Assembly: GCA_037013495.1 (NCBI GenBank)
Contig: CM072810.1
Coordinates: 105,552,898 to 105,616,897, forward strand
DNA from: Hippophae tibetana
Taxonomy: Eukaryota; Streptophyta; Magnoliopsida; Rosales; Elaeagnaceae
Direction: 5' to 3'
Length of the DNA: 64,000 nucleotides
Under the pieces are notes generated by a model that was not told the origin of the DNA, did not search any database, and saw nothing but the letters and a program-made list of their open reading frames with translations. Shown in pieces: positions 13,390 through 27,200 of the stretch. Each line of letters begins with the position of its first letter. The first letter of the stretch is position 1. The translations under genes were made by a program, and so were the position numbers.

Positions 13390-13626
13390 TGTTAAGTTAT
13401 ATTTGATATTTTAATTCACTTATATTTCACTTGTACTTTATTTGTACTGCATTTTTACTATTTCACTTGTACTAAACTTTTACTATTTTACTTGTACTAA
13501 ACTTTTACTATTTCACTTGTACTATACTTGTTATAACCCTATAAATAGGGTTTTCTATGTACATTCTAAAACACATCAATACAATATTAAATCATTTTTT
13601 CTTCTTATCTCTCTATACTCTTCACA
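13390..13626 (+). repeat. TE2 5' LTR with internal 25-bp repeats
   Basis: About three copies of a 25-bp unit (ACTTTTACTATTTCACTTGT plus five bases) lie at about 13448-13527. The LTR is 38 bp longer than its partner, mainly through this block. A likely TATA segment (CTATAAATAG) lies at 13541-13550, before the R/U5 part. Confidence 0.88.
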
Positions 13627-13637
13627 TGGTATCAGAG
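13627..13637 (+). other. TE2 primer-binding site
   Basis: TGGTATCAGAG directly abuts the LTR end CA. It matches the start of the usual plant copia primer-binding site for initiator tRNA-Met. Confidence 0.9.
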
Positions 13638-13887
13638 TCTCATATACCTCTAGAATTTCTATCAAAATTTTACCTCTCTTCATCACAGCCAACCCGGCTC
13701 ACCCCAACCCGGTTCACTCTCAACCTGGTTCACCCTAACCTGGCTCACCTCAACTCGGTTCATTCCAACTCGGTTCACCTTAACCCGGTTCTAGGCTTGT
13801 TTTCAACTCTTCTTTTCATTTTTAAGGATATCTTCTTTATACTGTTTCTATATATTTTCTTTATATTTCCTCCATTATTTTGTTAAA

Positions 13888-14793
13888 ATGGACCAAAATG
13901 ATGTCCCAAAACCAATTTCTACCACCCTTGATAATACTAACTACCTAGCCTGGGCACAAGTAATGAAAATTTTCTTGAAAGGATGCAAGGTATGGTGTTT
14001 CATAACTGGTGATATCTCTATACCCATCCAAGAAACCACTGAAAATAACTCTTTATTTGTTGACCGCCTTGAAGATTGGGAGAGTAAACATCATCAAATT
14101 ATTACCTGGTTTTGTAGCACCACCTTACCCTTCATCCATGGTGAATTTAGGTGTTTTGACACTGTCAAAGAAGTTTGGGAATTTCTTGAGACTTGTTTCA
14201 CTACAACAGATTTGGTCAACCAATATCAACTTCTAACAACTCTTCATACCAAACGCCAAAGGGCTGATCAAATCATTAACCAATTTCTCTTTGAAATGAA
14301 TACTATTCGGGATCAACTCGCTATATCTAAACCAACTTGGACGAACAAGATTGATGTTGAGATGTTTACAACTTACCGTAATCACCAGCATCTTGTTATT
14401 TTTCTCATGGCTCTCCATGATCGATTTGAACCTGTTCGGGCTTCCTTACTCCATCAGAGTCTTTTTCCATTCTTAGATAGTGTTGTGACCGAGCTTCACT
14501 CTGAAGAAACTCGGATGGGGGTGTTCAAAGTTCATCATACAGATTCTGTTCTTGCCACCCCCTCTTATCGCCCTAAAAGAGGTCCTAAAAAGAGCTTCAA
14601 ACATCAAGGTTGCACCTACTTTCACAACCCCAATCATGATCTTCTTATATGTCTCATTTGGGTATGTATATATTATCATAAGAAGGATTCAAGACACTTT
14701 CACAAAAATTACTTTTGGAATCCCTCTCAGCATTCCTCACGAAATCCCTCTCGGAATCCCTTTCAACATGATTCAGGTAACAATAGTAACTAA
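13888..14793 (+). CDS. TE2 gag (copia capsid protein)
   Basis: A 301-residue reading frame starts at the first good ATG after the leader. Near the N-terminus it has LDNTNYLAWAQVMKIFLKG and then the WE-containing helices typical of copia gag (EVWEFLETCF). A degraded CCHC region (CTYFHNPNHDLLIC) near residue 243 has lost its spacing and one cysteine, and low-complexity NPSRNPS repeats follow. It would package the element RNA. It ends in TAA and is separated from pol by a short decayed stretch. Confidence 0.8.
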   Translation: MDQNDVPKPISTTLDNTNYLAWAQVMKIFLKGCKVWCFITGDISIPIQETTENNSLFVDRLEDWESKHHQIITWFCSTTLPFIHGEFRCFDTVKEVWEFLETCFTTTDLVNQYQLLTTLHTKRQRADQIINQFLFEMNTIRDQLAISKPTWTNKIDVEMFTTYRNHQHLVIFLMALHDRFEPVRASLLHQSLFPFLDSVVTELHSEETRMGVFKVHHTDSVLATPSYRPKRGPKKSFKHQGCTYFHNPNHDLLICLIWVCIYYHKKDSRHFHKNYFWNPSQHSSRNPSRNPFQHDSGNNSN

Positions 14794-14931
14794 TTTATCA
14801 CTGTTGTTGTTTCTGAGGATAATCATGAAAAATCTGAGGATAATCATGATAAATTTACTTTCTCCACTCAAGAACTTTAAGGTCTTCTTAAACATGTTCT
14901 CTCAAAATCTAGTAATCCTCCTCCTACTACC

Positions 14932-17374
14932 TTGTCTCTCACATCAGGTAAATCTTTATGGTATTTTGATTCTGCTTGTTCTAACCATATGACTTATGAT
15001 ACTCATATCTTCTCTCCCACACAATCTTCCATCTCCAAACCTTTAATTCAAACTTCCAATGGTTCACATATGCATGTTAATGTTGTAGGAAAAGTTTTCA
15101 CATCTTCTATATCACTTCCTAACACCTATCATATTCCCAAGCTTACTCTAAATCTTATCTCTGTTGATCAATTATGTGAACTTGGTCTTACTATTACTTT
15201 TTCCTCTTCTGGTTGTCATGTGCAGATCCACAAACACGACAGATCCTTGGGATAAGCCGTAAGGTTGGATGATTATTTGAACTTATTAACCTTCATCTAC
15301 CCAATTCTCTTCATACTTTCGTTACTGCTTCTACTACTCCTATCAACCTATGGCATGCTCATCTAGGCCATACGTCTATAGGACGTCTTCGTCCCTTAGC
15401 ATCTTCTGGTAAATTAGGATTTGTTTCTATTTCTGATAATATAAATTGTTTGCCTTGTCAATTGAGAAAACAACCTACTTTATGATTTAATAAAAGTGAT
15501 TCTACTTCTGTCTTCCCTTTTGACTTAATTCATTTTGATGTTTGGGGTCCATCCCCACATCCTACTATGGGGGGATGTGTTTAATTTGTCATTTTTATTG
15601 ATGATTATTCAAGATTCACATGAATTTTTCTCATAAAACATAGATATGAATTACACAAAATTTATTATGATTTTGTCCAAATGATTAAAACCCATTTTTT
15701 TCAAAATATCAAAGTACTTATAGTTGATAATGCTCTTTCTCCTAATGTGTCTGCTCCTTCTACTGATCCTACCATAACAACATCCTCTGAAGACCAACTA
15801 CCTGATTGTCCAGAGTCATCACTTCGTCCTTCTACTCGTGTAAGTAGTCTTCCCTTTCATCTTCATGATTACCAATGTTTCTTTACTATTTTGTCTCATC
15901 ATAAACCCTAAAACTATAGAGAAGCTATTTCTAACCCTCATTGGCAACAAGTTATGACAGATGAATTACAAGCATTAACAAAAGCACATACATGAGATCT
16001 TATTGATCTTCCATCTAATAAATCTATGATTGGTTGTAAGTGGATTTTCAAAATCAAAAATCATTCAGATGGGTCCGTGGAACGATATAAAGATCGTCTA
16101 GTTGCAAAGGGTTTTACACAGGAATATGGAATCGACTATGAAGAAACTTTTGCACCTATAGCTCGCCTAACATCTGTTCAAAGTATCATTGTTGTTGTTG
16201 TTGCCCGAAACTGGAACATGTTTCAAATGGATGTCAAAAATGTTTTTCTCAATGAATACATAACCGAGGAAGTTTATATGAAACCTTTTCTTAGATACAC
16301 TCATTCACCTCATCAATAATGCATACTTCGTCGTGCTCTCTATGGTCTCAAACAAGCTCATCGGGCTTGGTTTACCAAATTCAGCTCTACATTAACTGAC
16401 TTTGGCTTCACTTCCAGTTCTTATGACTCTGGTCTCTTTATTCAGAAGACTCTCGCTGGTATAACAATTCTACTCCTTTATGTAGATGATATGATCATAA
16501 CAGGGAATGACTCTATTGGCATTATTGATCTCAAGTAGTTTCTAAGCCATCAATTTGAAATGAAAGACCTTGGTGTCTCCACTACTTCTTGGGCCTAGAA
16601 ATCTCATCTGATTCTCAAAGATATTATCTCTCTCAAGCAAAGTACTCTTCTGATATTCTTAATTGGGTTGGCCTTACTGATTGCAAAACTGCATCAACAC
16701 CTCTAGAAACCAATGTCAAACTTACTCCATTAGATGGTACTATTCTCTCAGATGCCACATTATACAGACAACTAGTAGGCAGTCTTGTTTATCTCACAGT
16801 CACTCATCCTGACATTGCCTATGTTGTTCATCTGGTTAGTCAATTCATGTCTGCTCCACGGTCTACCCATTATACTGTGGTTTTTCGCATTCTCTACTAT
16901 ATCAAAGGCACTATGTTTCACGGTCTCCACTTCTCTAACAACTCTAATCTTCTTCTTTTTGCCTACTCTGATACTGATTGAACAGATGACCCAACTGATC
17001 ATCGCTCTACCACTGGATATTGTCTCTTTCTTAGAAACTCTCTCATATCTTGGCGAAGCAAGAAACAATCCCTCACTTCTCGATCCAACACTAAAGTTGA
17101 ATATCGTGCTCTTTTTGACACCACGCAAGAACTTCTTTGGCTCCGTTAGCTACTTGCTGATATGGGTGTTTTCCAATCAACTGCAACTATCCTATATTGT
17201 GACAATCAGAGTGCTATTCAGATTGCTCAAAATAATGTATTTCATGAACGAACAAAACATATCGAGATTGATTGTCATTTTGTTCATCAACATGTTCTTC
17301 AAGATACTGTTTGTCTCAAATCAATATCCTTCATAGATCAAACAGTTGACATCTTCACCAAATCTCATCTATAA
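14932..17374 (+). pseudogene. TE2 pol, multiply stopped, half the integrase missing
   Basis: The protease-like segment (WYFDSACSNHMTYD) is at about 14957-14998, followed by the GAG-pre-integrase region with stops. The integrase runs through FDVWGP (about 15535) to a VDNAL segment (about 15725), then jumps straight into the Ser/Thr-rich linker that normally lies far downstream. The distal integrase with the catalytic glutamate is therefore absent. The RT keeps CKWIFKIKNHSDGSVERYK (16037) and LYVDDMIITGND (about 16480). RNase H keeps LYCDNQSAIQIAQN (about 17192) and ends at TAA 17374. In-frame stops are frequent, for example near 15253 and 16318. Confidence 0.88.
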
Positions 17375-17445
17375 AGGCAGATTTCAAGAATTAGTTTCCA
17401 AACTCAAGTTGATTGTTTCTCTTCCTCCTTGAGTTTCAGCGGGGA

Positions 17446-17644
17446 TGTTAAGTTATATTTGATATTTTAATTCACTTATACTTCACTTGTACTACACTTA
17501 TACTATTTCACTTGTACTACACTTACTATTTCACTTTTACTACACTTGTTACAACCCTATTAATAGTGTTCTCTGTATACATTCTAAAACACACCAATAC
17601 AACATTAAATCATTCTTTCTTCTTATCTTTATATACTCTTCACA
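17446..17644 (+). repeat. TE2 3' LTR
   Basis: This is the partner of 13390-13626, beginning TGTTAAGTTATATTTG after the purine tract. It has fewer and more divergent copies of the internal 25-bp unit, so it is 38 bp shorter. Confidence 0.88.
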
Positions 17645-20600
17645 CTCACTATGGAAACTAATGCCATTATTGACATGGTCAGGGATGGTTTGTCGACGTG
17701 GTCAACTAGGTGGTCAATAGGATTCCCAGTAACCTAAGAGTTTTCTATAATATTCCTTCATTTGTAAAATAAAAACAAATTACAAAACATGAGGAAACTT
17801 TGGATTTTTCTGTTGGAAAATTATTTCTAAATTTCAGATCATGAATACTTTGGGTGTTTTCAATATTAGTGATTCATTGAGTGGTTTACAAATATTGTTT
17901 ATAAGGCTAAGTTAATTAAAATTTAATTAAGAACCAAAACATAGATTACTTTTAGGTAAGTATGCATGAGCTTGCTGTTACCCTAGGATTCACAATACTG
18001 ATCGTTAATGACTATACCATATCATATGGTGATGGGGTTTTGGAGGAGAGCCAAATTTGTCTAATATCGTAATTGTTGTGGAGATAATAGATAAGGGCGG
18101 CTTAGATGTAATTGAGTGTTTCTCCAAATGTGAGAGGTATTAATTTATATCTTATTTAAGTTATGAATGGTTGATTTACTTTCATATTAGATTAATGTTT
18201 ATGGCTGAGTTCTTGCCTTAATCAACTCGTAGATTTATCGCATAGTTATGGATCCTATATGGATTTACCAAGTTATATTTTCTTTTTTCATTCATCGTAT
18301 ATTATGTTAGTACAATCAGGATTTCATCCAAATATGTTCTTACATATTAGGATTTGATTGTGATTGGAAAACATTTCTTTTTTGTTTATCGATTGTTTTC
18401 CTTTTCTATTTCTATTCATCTATCCCATGCTTCGTGTATATTTCTCTTTACTACTATTCCATATATGTTGTATTTTAAACTATTAGTGCAACTATTTAAT
18501 ATTTCTAACTATTGTATTATGTCCTATTTATTTGATTATTGTTCTATCTATTTATCATAATTCTATGGTGTACGAGTGAAGGGGTGAGTCCTAAGAAGTC
18601 TATATATCCTTACCATAATATTGTATCGGGTTCGAACTCTCTCAATTGGTATCAAAACAGGCCAAACACTCTTTTCAATAGGTTGAACTATTCCTATTAA
18701 AAGTCTCAGATACGTGTCTTCTTATGGTTTGAAGGAGGCTACGTCTAGTACTTTTTAGAAAATAGGAGTTAGTCACCTAAAAAATATGGGTTAAAATACA
18801 TAGGCAAAACTTATTTTTGGGTTGTAGTTTTCCCGATAAAATAGCTTACAATACTATAAGATCTCAAAAATTTGTTAAAGAATCTTAGGTCAAAAAACAT
18901 GGAGCCTAGCTCAGATAAAAGGAGTTAAAGAGCAAAAATTACCTCAATATACAAAATATGTGGCCTAAAATCGTTACGTTGGTAACCTTTGGGGACTGAT
19001 ATTCCTTTGCATAACCTAAAAATCCCGTATGGGCATCCTTCATGGCATAAATATCCTTTATTGCATGCAAATTTTATCTATGAAGTGGGGTGCTCTAGGA
19101 AGTATAAAGTGAGAAAATGAGGGTCCTTCTATATATATTTTGAAAAATAAATTGAGATTGAAAGAACACAAAAGTAGTTGAAAAGACGCAATAATAATTA
19201 GATATAATAGGTATTAAAAAACCGTAATTACCTAGAAGGTCACCAAAACCCAATACAAGTAACCACATTTCATAAGTAGCGAGTTAGTACCAAATATTCT
19301 CCTAATTTGGTACAAACTAAAAGAATAAGGGACTTGATATTTGGTACAAATATATTGGGTAACTCATGACTAATAAGAGGACCTACCCTATCCAATAAAA
19401 GGCCCATTAATCTATAACCCAATTAGTTGATTTTAGCCTATAGACTAAGAACCCTTACTAGCTCACAATGCAGGTAGTGTATCACTATGGCATAACTTGT
19501 GAATAGTCCATACAATTGCCTACATCAGCTCGTGAAGCACAATCGTAAGACTTTTAATATCAACTTGGTTGTTGAGTGTACTTACCCTTTGACATGTCAA
19601 CCAACAAGTTGTACATCAAATTATACTAAGCATTTCATATGCATTCTAGTTATAGAACATCCATAGTAAGAATAAATAGATAAAAAAAAAACAAATGAAA
19701 GGACCTTTGGAACTAAGCAAAGTTGTAACCCTTATACTAGGACACTCTCAAACAAGTATAATTGTAGCAAATGATTTAGAGGATTATGTGGATGGATCAA
19801 AAGCCCAATCTTCTAAGGGTGGACATGATTGGTTTGGTCATTTATTGGCTTATTTTACAAGCTTCCTTACCTTATGGTTTTGAAAAAAAAAAAACCTTAG
19901 CAAACCTATAAACTCTTAAAAATTGACTTTCAAGCCGATCTAACTACAATATCAGATTGAGGATGGTTGGTTTGAGGACGGTTGGTTTGATGGTTTTTGA
20001 CCTGTTATTTTTTATCAAAAATTTCTCTAAGAAAAGTAAAACCTAGAACTAAGAAGAATTCTTAGCATACTATATCCTCTCTATATGTTAGCATGTTAAA
20101 ATATTTAATTTTGTTAAAACTAAAGTTTCTTAAGAAAAACTTTAAAATATACATTATATCTTAAATCAATATAGAATGAAGCACTAAAATAAAGTTTGTC
20201 AAATTGGTTGGAATTTTGAAACAAATAAAAAATAAACCTCATGGAACTACTAACAAAAAATTTCTAAAATATGTTTATCTCACCCTCCTAAAAATAAAAA
20301 AAATGTTTATTTTGCATACATATTATTAGAGTTAGATCTTAGAAGAACCAGTAAATATGTTTATATATATATATATATATATATATGAATATGATAAAAT
20401 TAAAATATATTTATTTATAATATAAACAGGTCGATTTGATTTTTTTAATCCCTCTATCTGACCCAATTAGGTTAGTGTTTTTAAATTTTAGAACCTACAC
20501 TAAAAATATACCAACCTATAAAAAAAGTAAATTCAATTTAGTCTTAAATTCAATTGATTGGATAGTTTTTGAAAAAATATGTTTGCCCTAAATCTTAAGT

Positions 20601-23600
20601 ATGCTCCTAGGGCATGGTCTCCTAAGTTATAAACTGTTTGTTACATTGGGCCTAAGTTGTAAAAATCATGGCATCTACTTTTTTTATTTATTTATAATAT
20701 ATGATGAATGGCATTGATATGAAAACAATTGCATGAATTAAAAGTTAAAGTAGGATATTCCTACTTGAAAAGTTATTTCGTCACTATACTTCTTAAATTA
20801 AATTTTTTGATATTTTATCCCCAAAACATACTTCCAAATACATCAAAAAACCAAAACAATGTTACAGAGATCAAGTTTAAAGATGGAGGAATGAAACTTT
20901 TGGTATGTGCAAAATGGAAGGATTTTTGGCCTTTTATAGACTCAAAATGCACCTCATCAACCACCCTTGTTGGTGACTTGATAAGGCTACGACGATGGTC
21001 TAGTGAAGCTATGGTGAAGGTCTGGCGAGCAACATAGAATTTTTAATTTTTTTTGTTTGATCTAATTTTTCAAAATAAAATTTCTCAATATGTTCCTACA
21101 TTTTAAAATGTTTTTCAATATGTTCCTACACTTTAAAATATTATTTTTATACACTTTAATTATGTATAATGAATTTTCAAGGTTTACACATTTAGTCCCT
21201 TATATTTTGTAAAAGGTACTAAATAATGATAAATTTTACTATTTATTTAATATTTTAATAATTTTATAATAAAAATTTAACTATCTATTCAATATTTAAA
21301 TAATATTTATGATAAAATAACATAGCAAAAAGTTATTTTTACTCTTTCTTTATTTAGCAATAAAATAAAGTATCGAGAAAATAATATTATTTTATTCAAA
21401 ATATTAATAAAAAATATATTTTTTTATTCTTTAGTCTTTTTTATAAAAGTAAAAGATTAAATGATAACTTATTTTTATAAGAGATTAAACGATATTTTAA
21501 TTTAATATAAGAGATTTACTTGACATTTACTATGAAAATTAATTAATGATGGTAAACTTATATAAGTAGTTGTGGAAGTTCATGGTTAGTTACGTATATA
21601 ATTACCCAAACAACTATGTAAGCTTGAACGCAATACTTTATCGGGAGAATATTCCGCGGCATATTTCTTATTCACCCTCGATCTCCAAAATATAACTGCC
21701 TAATTGCATCTGGCACACTCCTTTATGCGCCTTCCAATTAAATGTCAGCTATATATTTACGTTTTTTTTTAATCAATTTGGAAAGGGCTATTTACATTCT
21801 TTATCTGATATCTCTTCCACAATGCACAACATTTATTTCTCAATTAATTAATTTGGTGTCTCTTTTATGACAAACTTTGGTTACTTCAACGAGTATTCTT
21901 ACATGCTTTTAAGCTACTGATCATATTTTAGGGGCTCTTTTTTTTTAATCCAAGTAAGATGAGAAAATTAAAAAAAAAAAAAAAAATTTTTTAAATAACT
22001 TAATTATTTAACATGTTTTAAAAATATTACCTTAAAAAAATAATACAAATATTTATACAAATACATACGTTGTTTCCTATTATATACGCACATTTAAATA
22101 ACAAAATAAGTAAGTGTTTGTATTATTTTTTTAACATATTTGATTTTATATGTTACAAATATTATAAAAACTTGTAATGAAAATTATGTTCACATTATTT
22201 TTAAATTTAACATATTTAGTTTATTTTGAGATTATTTGTGATCTAAGTGGTATGTCTCACATGCACCCTTATTATCATAAATTCGAAATCAAATCTCGTT
22301 TTGTAATATTTCTTTTATTTAATAAAAAAAATTAAGATGTTAAATAATGAAAAAAAAAATTAACACATTAGTTACAACATCAACAGTGTCATTTTAGTAT
22401 AATTTTTGAATTTTTTGTTAGATTTGAAAAAAAATAGTAGATATAATACTGCTAAAAAAAATTTAAGGATGAATTGTGATCAGGGTTATATAGTGCTATT
22501 ATTATTATTTTATTTTTAAAAAAATACTATACTAAAGGTTTACTATTCTATTAAAGAACGACCAGCATATAGGGATTTTTTAAAGAAACAATACTTCAAA
22601 GTTTTATATAATTTGAAGTTGTTATTTAAATCTAGAGAATTATGAGTTTTAACAAGACTACTACAAGAAGTAAAATGTTACAAGGATTGGGACATTCAAA
22701 CTTTTAAAAAGATTAGTTCTTATAACCACCACAAATAGAGGAACATGTAATAAATATTTCTAACCAATGAAATAATTTGTTGCTCTTTTCAAATTTATAG
22801 CAAGGTAATTCCACGTGCATTTCAACTAAGAAAGAAAGGAAAGTAAAGAAAAATAAAGTTTACCATTGATCAACCTCATTGCTTTTGACAAGGCTAACAG
22901 TGACCACATAGTCACACACCTGCACATACCACCAATTTTTTTTTATTTCAGTTGGTAAAAATTATATCTCAGCTAACGGATTTATTACTTTTTTTTTAAT
23001 GGGAGATTATAAATATATTGGCATGATAATACGAGTTTAAATATATAATTTTTTTTTAATAAAGGTATCAATAAAAAAATTTAATTTATAGAAAAATAAC
23101 TTTATATTTATAAAAATATTTATTATTTTATGCATTAATTTATTTGTTTTTGTTCATTTCAACGTGAAAATATGTCATACTATCTTAATAATTATCATCA
23201 ACTTCTACCATGATATTCGCCACAGATATTATTTTATTCCTTTATCGACCAACTAATTTCCATTATTTGTTACTAAACAATCAAAAATTGTGTTTTTTTA
23301 TTGAATCTGTAATTAAGTCAACACCAATTCATTTGAAATTATCATTTTTGTGCCAAACTGTCACTATTACAAACTAATTGTCTCTGATCTCATTAATTTG
23401 TTAATCATTTTCAATCACTTTATATTCGATCAATCTAATGGGAAAATGAATTTGATCAAACATAAGGTGGTCAAGAAATGATAAGAGAGTCAAAAAGATC
23501 ATAAGTAATGAGTTGACAATAGTCGTGATCATTGATAAAAATAATGATTTGAATGAGTTTGTGATTGCTTAACTTTAATTTAAATAAAACTATATTTTTT

Positions 23601-24000
23601 AAATTATTCGGTAACAGACAATCAAAAATAGTGAGTGAGCGAAATAATGAGATAGTGTTAAGGATAAAACAAAGAAGATTCTAGAAATGTATATGATTAT
23701 TTTTTATAATGAAATACACAAAAGAATATGAGAGAAGATATAAAATAATAAATATTTTTATAAAGATAAAATTGCTCTTTTATAAATCATATTTTTTAAA
23801 AATTAGATAATTATTGTACATTTTGTTAAATCAAGATACTATTAATGTACTAATTTAATTAAAATATCACTAAAATAGACAAACTTATTCAGTTTAAAGT
23901 TAAAGTAGCTTGACGTAGCCTTCACATTTCAGTTGTAAAGAGGCAAAAAAAAACTGACGACGTAGTGTACATGTACATGTATATATAAAATAAATAAATA
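17645..24000. other. Intergenic DNA upstream of the sulfate transporter
   Basis: No supported gene. A TA microsatellite lies at about 20361-20386. A tRNA-Met-like TTGGTATCAAAACAGG at about 18642-18657 could be the primer-binding site of a lost retroelement, but no LTR pair was found. A small ORF at 19695-19883 has EDYVDGSKAQ, slightly reminiscent of copia gag, and is too short to call. The final kilobase before the transporter is AT-rich. Confidence 0.55.
23982..23989 (+). promoter_or_regulatory. Candidate TATA box of the SULTR3 gene
   Basis: TATATAAA lies about 220 bp before the start codon, after a short GTACATGTACATGT alternation, and is the best-placed TATA-like site. Much of the region is AT-rich, so chance matches are common. 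The transcription start is not known. Confidence 0.35.
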
Positions 24001-24210
24001 AAGAAGGGAAAAAAAAATCCAAAGCATTTCCTTTAAATATCTCTATCACTTTTTCTCCTATACATATTCCTTTTTTCCTGAGTGAAAAAGAAGTACTACT
24101 TTATTTTATAGCGGTTTCAATAGAAGTTGATTGATGGGTTATTGAGATACTCACATAAAAATATACACAACTTCTCAACCGAACCAATTTACCCGATTTA
24201 ATTTCTCTCA

Positions 24211-27200
24211 ATGGAGGCAAGTAATGGAAGCAACAACATGATGCTATCCCACTGTGTAGACATAACTATGGAGGTTCACAAAGTAGTTCCACCACCTTCT
24301 CGTAGCTCCCTAAACAAGCTCAAGGCTAAACTCAAAGAAACTTTTTTTCCTGATGACCCTTTGCGCCAATTCAAAGGACAATCCTCAAAAAGGAAGCTAA
24401 TTCTTGGAGCTCAATATATTTTCCCAATTCTTCAATGGGCTCCTAATTATAGTCTTCAGTTCTTCAAGTCTGACATTGTTTCTGGTCTTACCATTGCTAG
24501 TTTAGCTATTCCTCAAGGAATAAGTTACGCTAAGCTCGCTAACTTGCCTCCAATTATTGGCCTGTGTGAGTTATACAAGAATCCCACTTGTTAAATAAAA
24601 ATTGATACTTTATATTGTTTGATTGAACTTCCTTTTCTGTTTTTTTTTTCTTTTCTAAATTTCTGTTTGTTTCTTGGGATTTAGATTCAAGCTTTGTTCC
24701 TCCTCTGGTTTACACTCTTCTTGGAAGCTCTAAACATCTTGCAGTTGGACCCGTGTCAATTGCTTCTCTTATAATGGGATCAATGTTAAGTCAACAAGTA
24801 TCTCCTAATACACAACCTTTGTTGTATCTGCAACTAGCTTTCACTTCTACTTTCTTTGCTGGTTTTTTACAAGCTTCTTTAGGATTATTAAGGTAATTTC
24901 ACAATTTAAGTTGTTGGGCTTTTCTCTACAGTTGTATATAATGGAATTATCATCAAAATAATATGATTTAGCATATACATATAATTAAATACAATCTTTA
25001 CATATTGTTTTGGCCTAAAAATATTTTCCTTTTTTTTTTGCATGGAATATTTATGTTTTTTTAAATTGTGCAGGCTTGGATTTATTATTGATTTTCTGTC
25101 AAAGGCCATCCTTATTGGTTTCATGGCTGGAGCTGCAATAATAGTATCTCTGCAACAGCTTAAAAGCCTACTTGGGATCACTCATTTCACTAAAAAGATG
25201 GGTTTGGTTCCTGTTTTGAGCTCTGTTTTTCACAACACTAAGGAGGTAAGTCATAAAAACAGAGCACTATAATTTATGCTCAGTAACCATCTCAAACAGA
25301 CAAACACTTGAGCAGTTGCTGCAAAATACACAACAACTGATGGTATATTGAATAATGTTTGGTAATACTACTTAAATAAACTGTGACATGCATTACATGT
25401 ATAATTAAAGTTGGTTTAAAGCATATAAATTTTGCAATAAATACAGAACTAATTTATTAATATATCATTTTCCACCCTTTTTTTAAATTTAACTAAATAA
25501 TTTAAATTTTCCGGTGGAAGAGTGATTTTCCAAGTATTTTATATTTGTTGTGTAAAATTCTATACGTAATTAATATTTATTCATCTCTAATTCTATACTA
25601 CAACTCACTCCAATAGAAAAATAAATGCTATATAGATTATGATGGGTCCAACATATGATGAAAGTGGATTATATATAATCAAAAATTTAGAAAGAAAAAA
25701 AAAACAAATATTTTTATTTATAAATATTCATTGTGACATATTTTTAACGATGAAATAATGATATAACAAAGCCTAAATGACTTTTGTTTTGACCGATTAA
25801 TAAAAATGTTCTCACTTCACACAAATTTGAGACAATTAGCTTTTTATGTTTAAAAATTATTAATATTATTTTTATTAAATATCTACTTCATTCATACGTT
25901 CTAATTAAACTAATATCTCATGATTTCTGACAAAAAGAAAATGAATAGGTGCCGTTGGACCACAAATTTATATCATCAAATGATAATATTTTATTCAGTT
26001 TAAATTTCGTTTTATTTAATAAAATTGTGGTACAATTGCATAAAAAGTATAAAATAAAGAAAGATAGCACCTTTATAATTTTTAAGTGTAAAAATAGTTT
26101 TTTTTAGGTTTATTTCGTAATATTTTATTATTAAAAGAAAATTTATTACGTTATTTTATATAACATGATATCTAATTAAATATCATTTTAATTAAATTTT
26201 AATGATTTAAATACATTTAATATTAAATAAAATATCATTTAAATTATTTTCCAATCTACATTAATTTTTTTTACTGCATAAACAATTTGAAAATAAAATA
26301 AAAATAATTAACTGGACAAATATGTTTCTCTCAATGAAATATTGTTATTTTTCCTAGTAAAGGAAATTAACTCTTCAAAAAGCACTATACTTCTAAAAAA
26401 AATTAAATTAAATTAAATTAACGATTAAATAATGAATTGGCTTTTTTGTTTCTCTTCTTTATAATCCAAAGTAAAATAAAGAAAATTGACTACATGTTTT
26501 CTTCTTAATTAATGTTCAAAATTATAACTATCTTTGCAGTGGTCATGGCAGACGATACTTATGGGCTTTTGCTTCCTTGTGCTGCTCTTGTTCACCAGGC
26601 ATTTGGTAAGTTTTTCTTCTCTTTTTGGCTTATCATCTATAAATGAACATTTTATCTCATGATTTTTAAATTGAACATATTTAATTTCATTATTTATTAA
26701 ATTTAGACATTATAGTATAAAAATTAATCCTTAGATTATAAATATTTAATTTCAATACTAATTATATGACTAAAAATATTTATTTTTTTTAATTACAGAA
26801 CTATTATTAAAATAATTTTATTTATAAAAAAACCTTAAAAGGTATCGAAAGTAAAAGTAATTTTTGTGATTTTTTTATTTGATAGTTAGAGGTTTAGAGT
26901 AGATAAATTTTAAAACAATTTATTTCTTTTTTAATTGATATAATTATACAAATTACTTTGAGATGCACACTCACGTACTAATTAAACAAAATTATCATAT
27001 CTAAAAAAATATAGGCCATCATATTTATAATTAAAGGAAGGTAAATTTTAAAGCTATCTATTAATAATGGGGGCAAAAAGACACTAATTACACTATCAAG
27101 ATTTTTAATATATACAATTAACCTTTTTAATCAACAACAAATGGACAAAATAAACTTACATCAAAGAAATGTACGACAAAAGTATAAATTGAAGCTAAAC

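Larger units (their letters stand above)
13390..17644 (+). mobile_element. TE2: degenerate Ty1/copia element
   Basis: This plus-strand element has LTRs at 13390-13626 (237 bp) and 17446-17644 (199 bp), both starting TGTTAAGTTATATTTG and ending CTTCACA. TGGTATCAGAG, complementary to initiator tRNA-Met, follows the 5' LTR at 13627. A purine-rich CAGCGGGGA precedes the 3' LTR. The flanks read CTCAG and CTCAC, a near-match target duplication. Gag is largely open, while pol has many stops and a deletion in integrase. The element is dead but clearly bounded. Confidence 0.92.

Noticed and set aside
18642-18657. TTGGTATCAAAACAGG, like a tRNA-Met primer-binding site
   Set aside because: No LTR pair or coding remnant could be tied to it.
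19695-19883. 62-codon ORF with EDYVDGSKAQ, gag-like
   Set aside because: Too short, with no further copia sequence or LTR around it.
24211-24594. Exon 1 read as a complete 127-codon protein
   Set aside because: The last residues come from intron sequence; the GT donor at 24566 joins to 24685 and restores the conserved transporter sequence.
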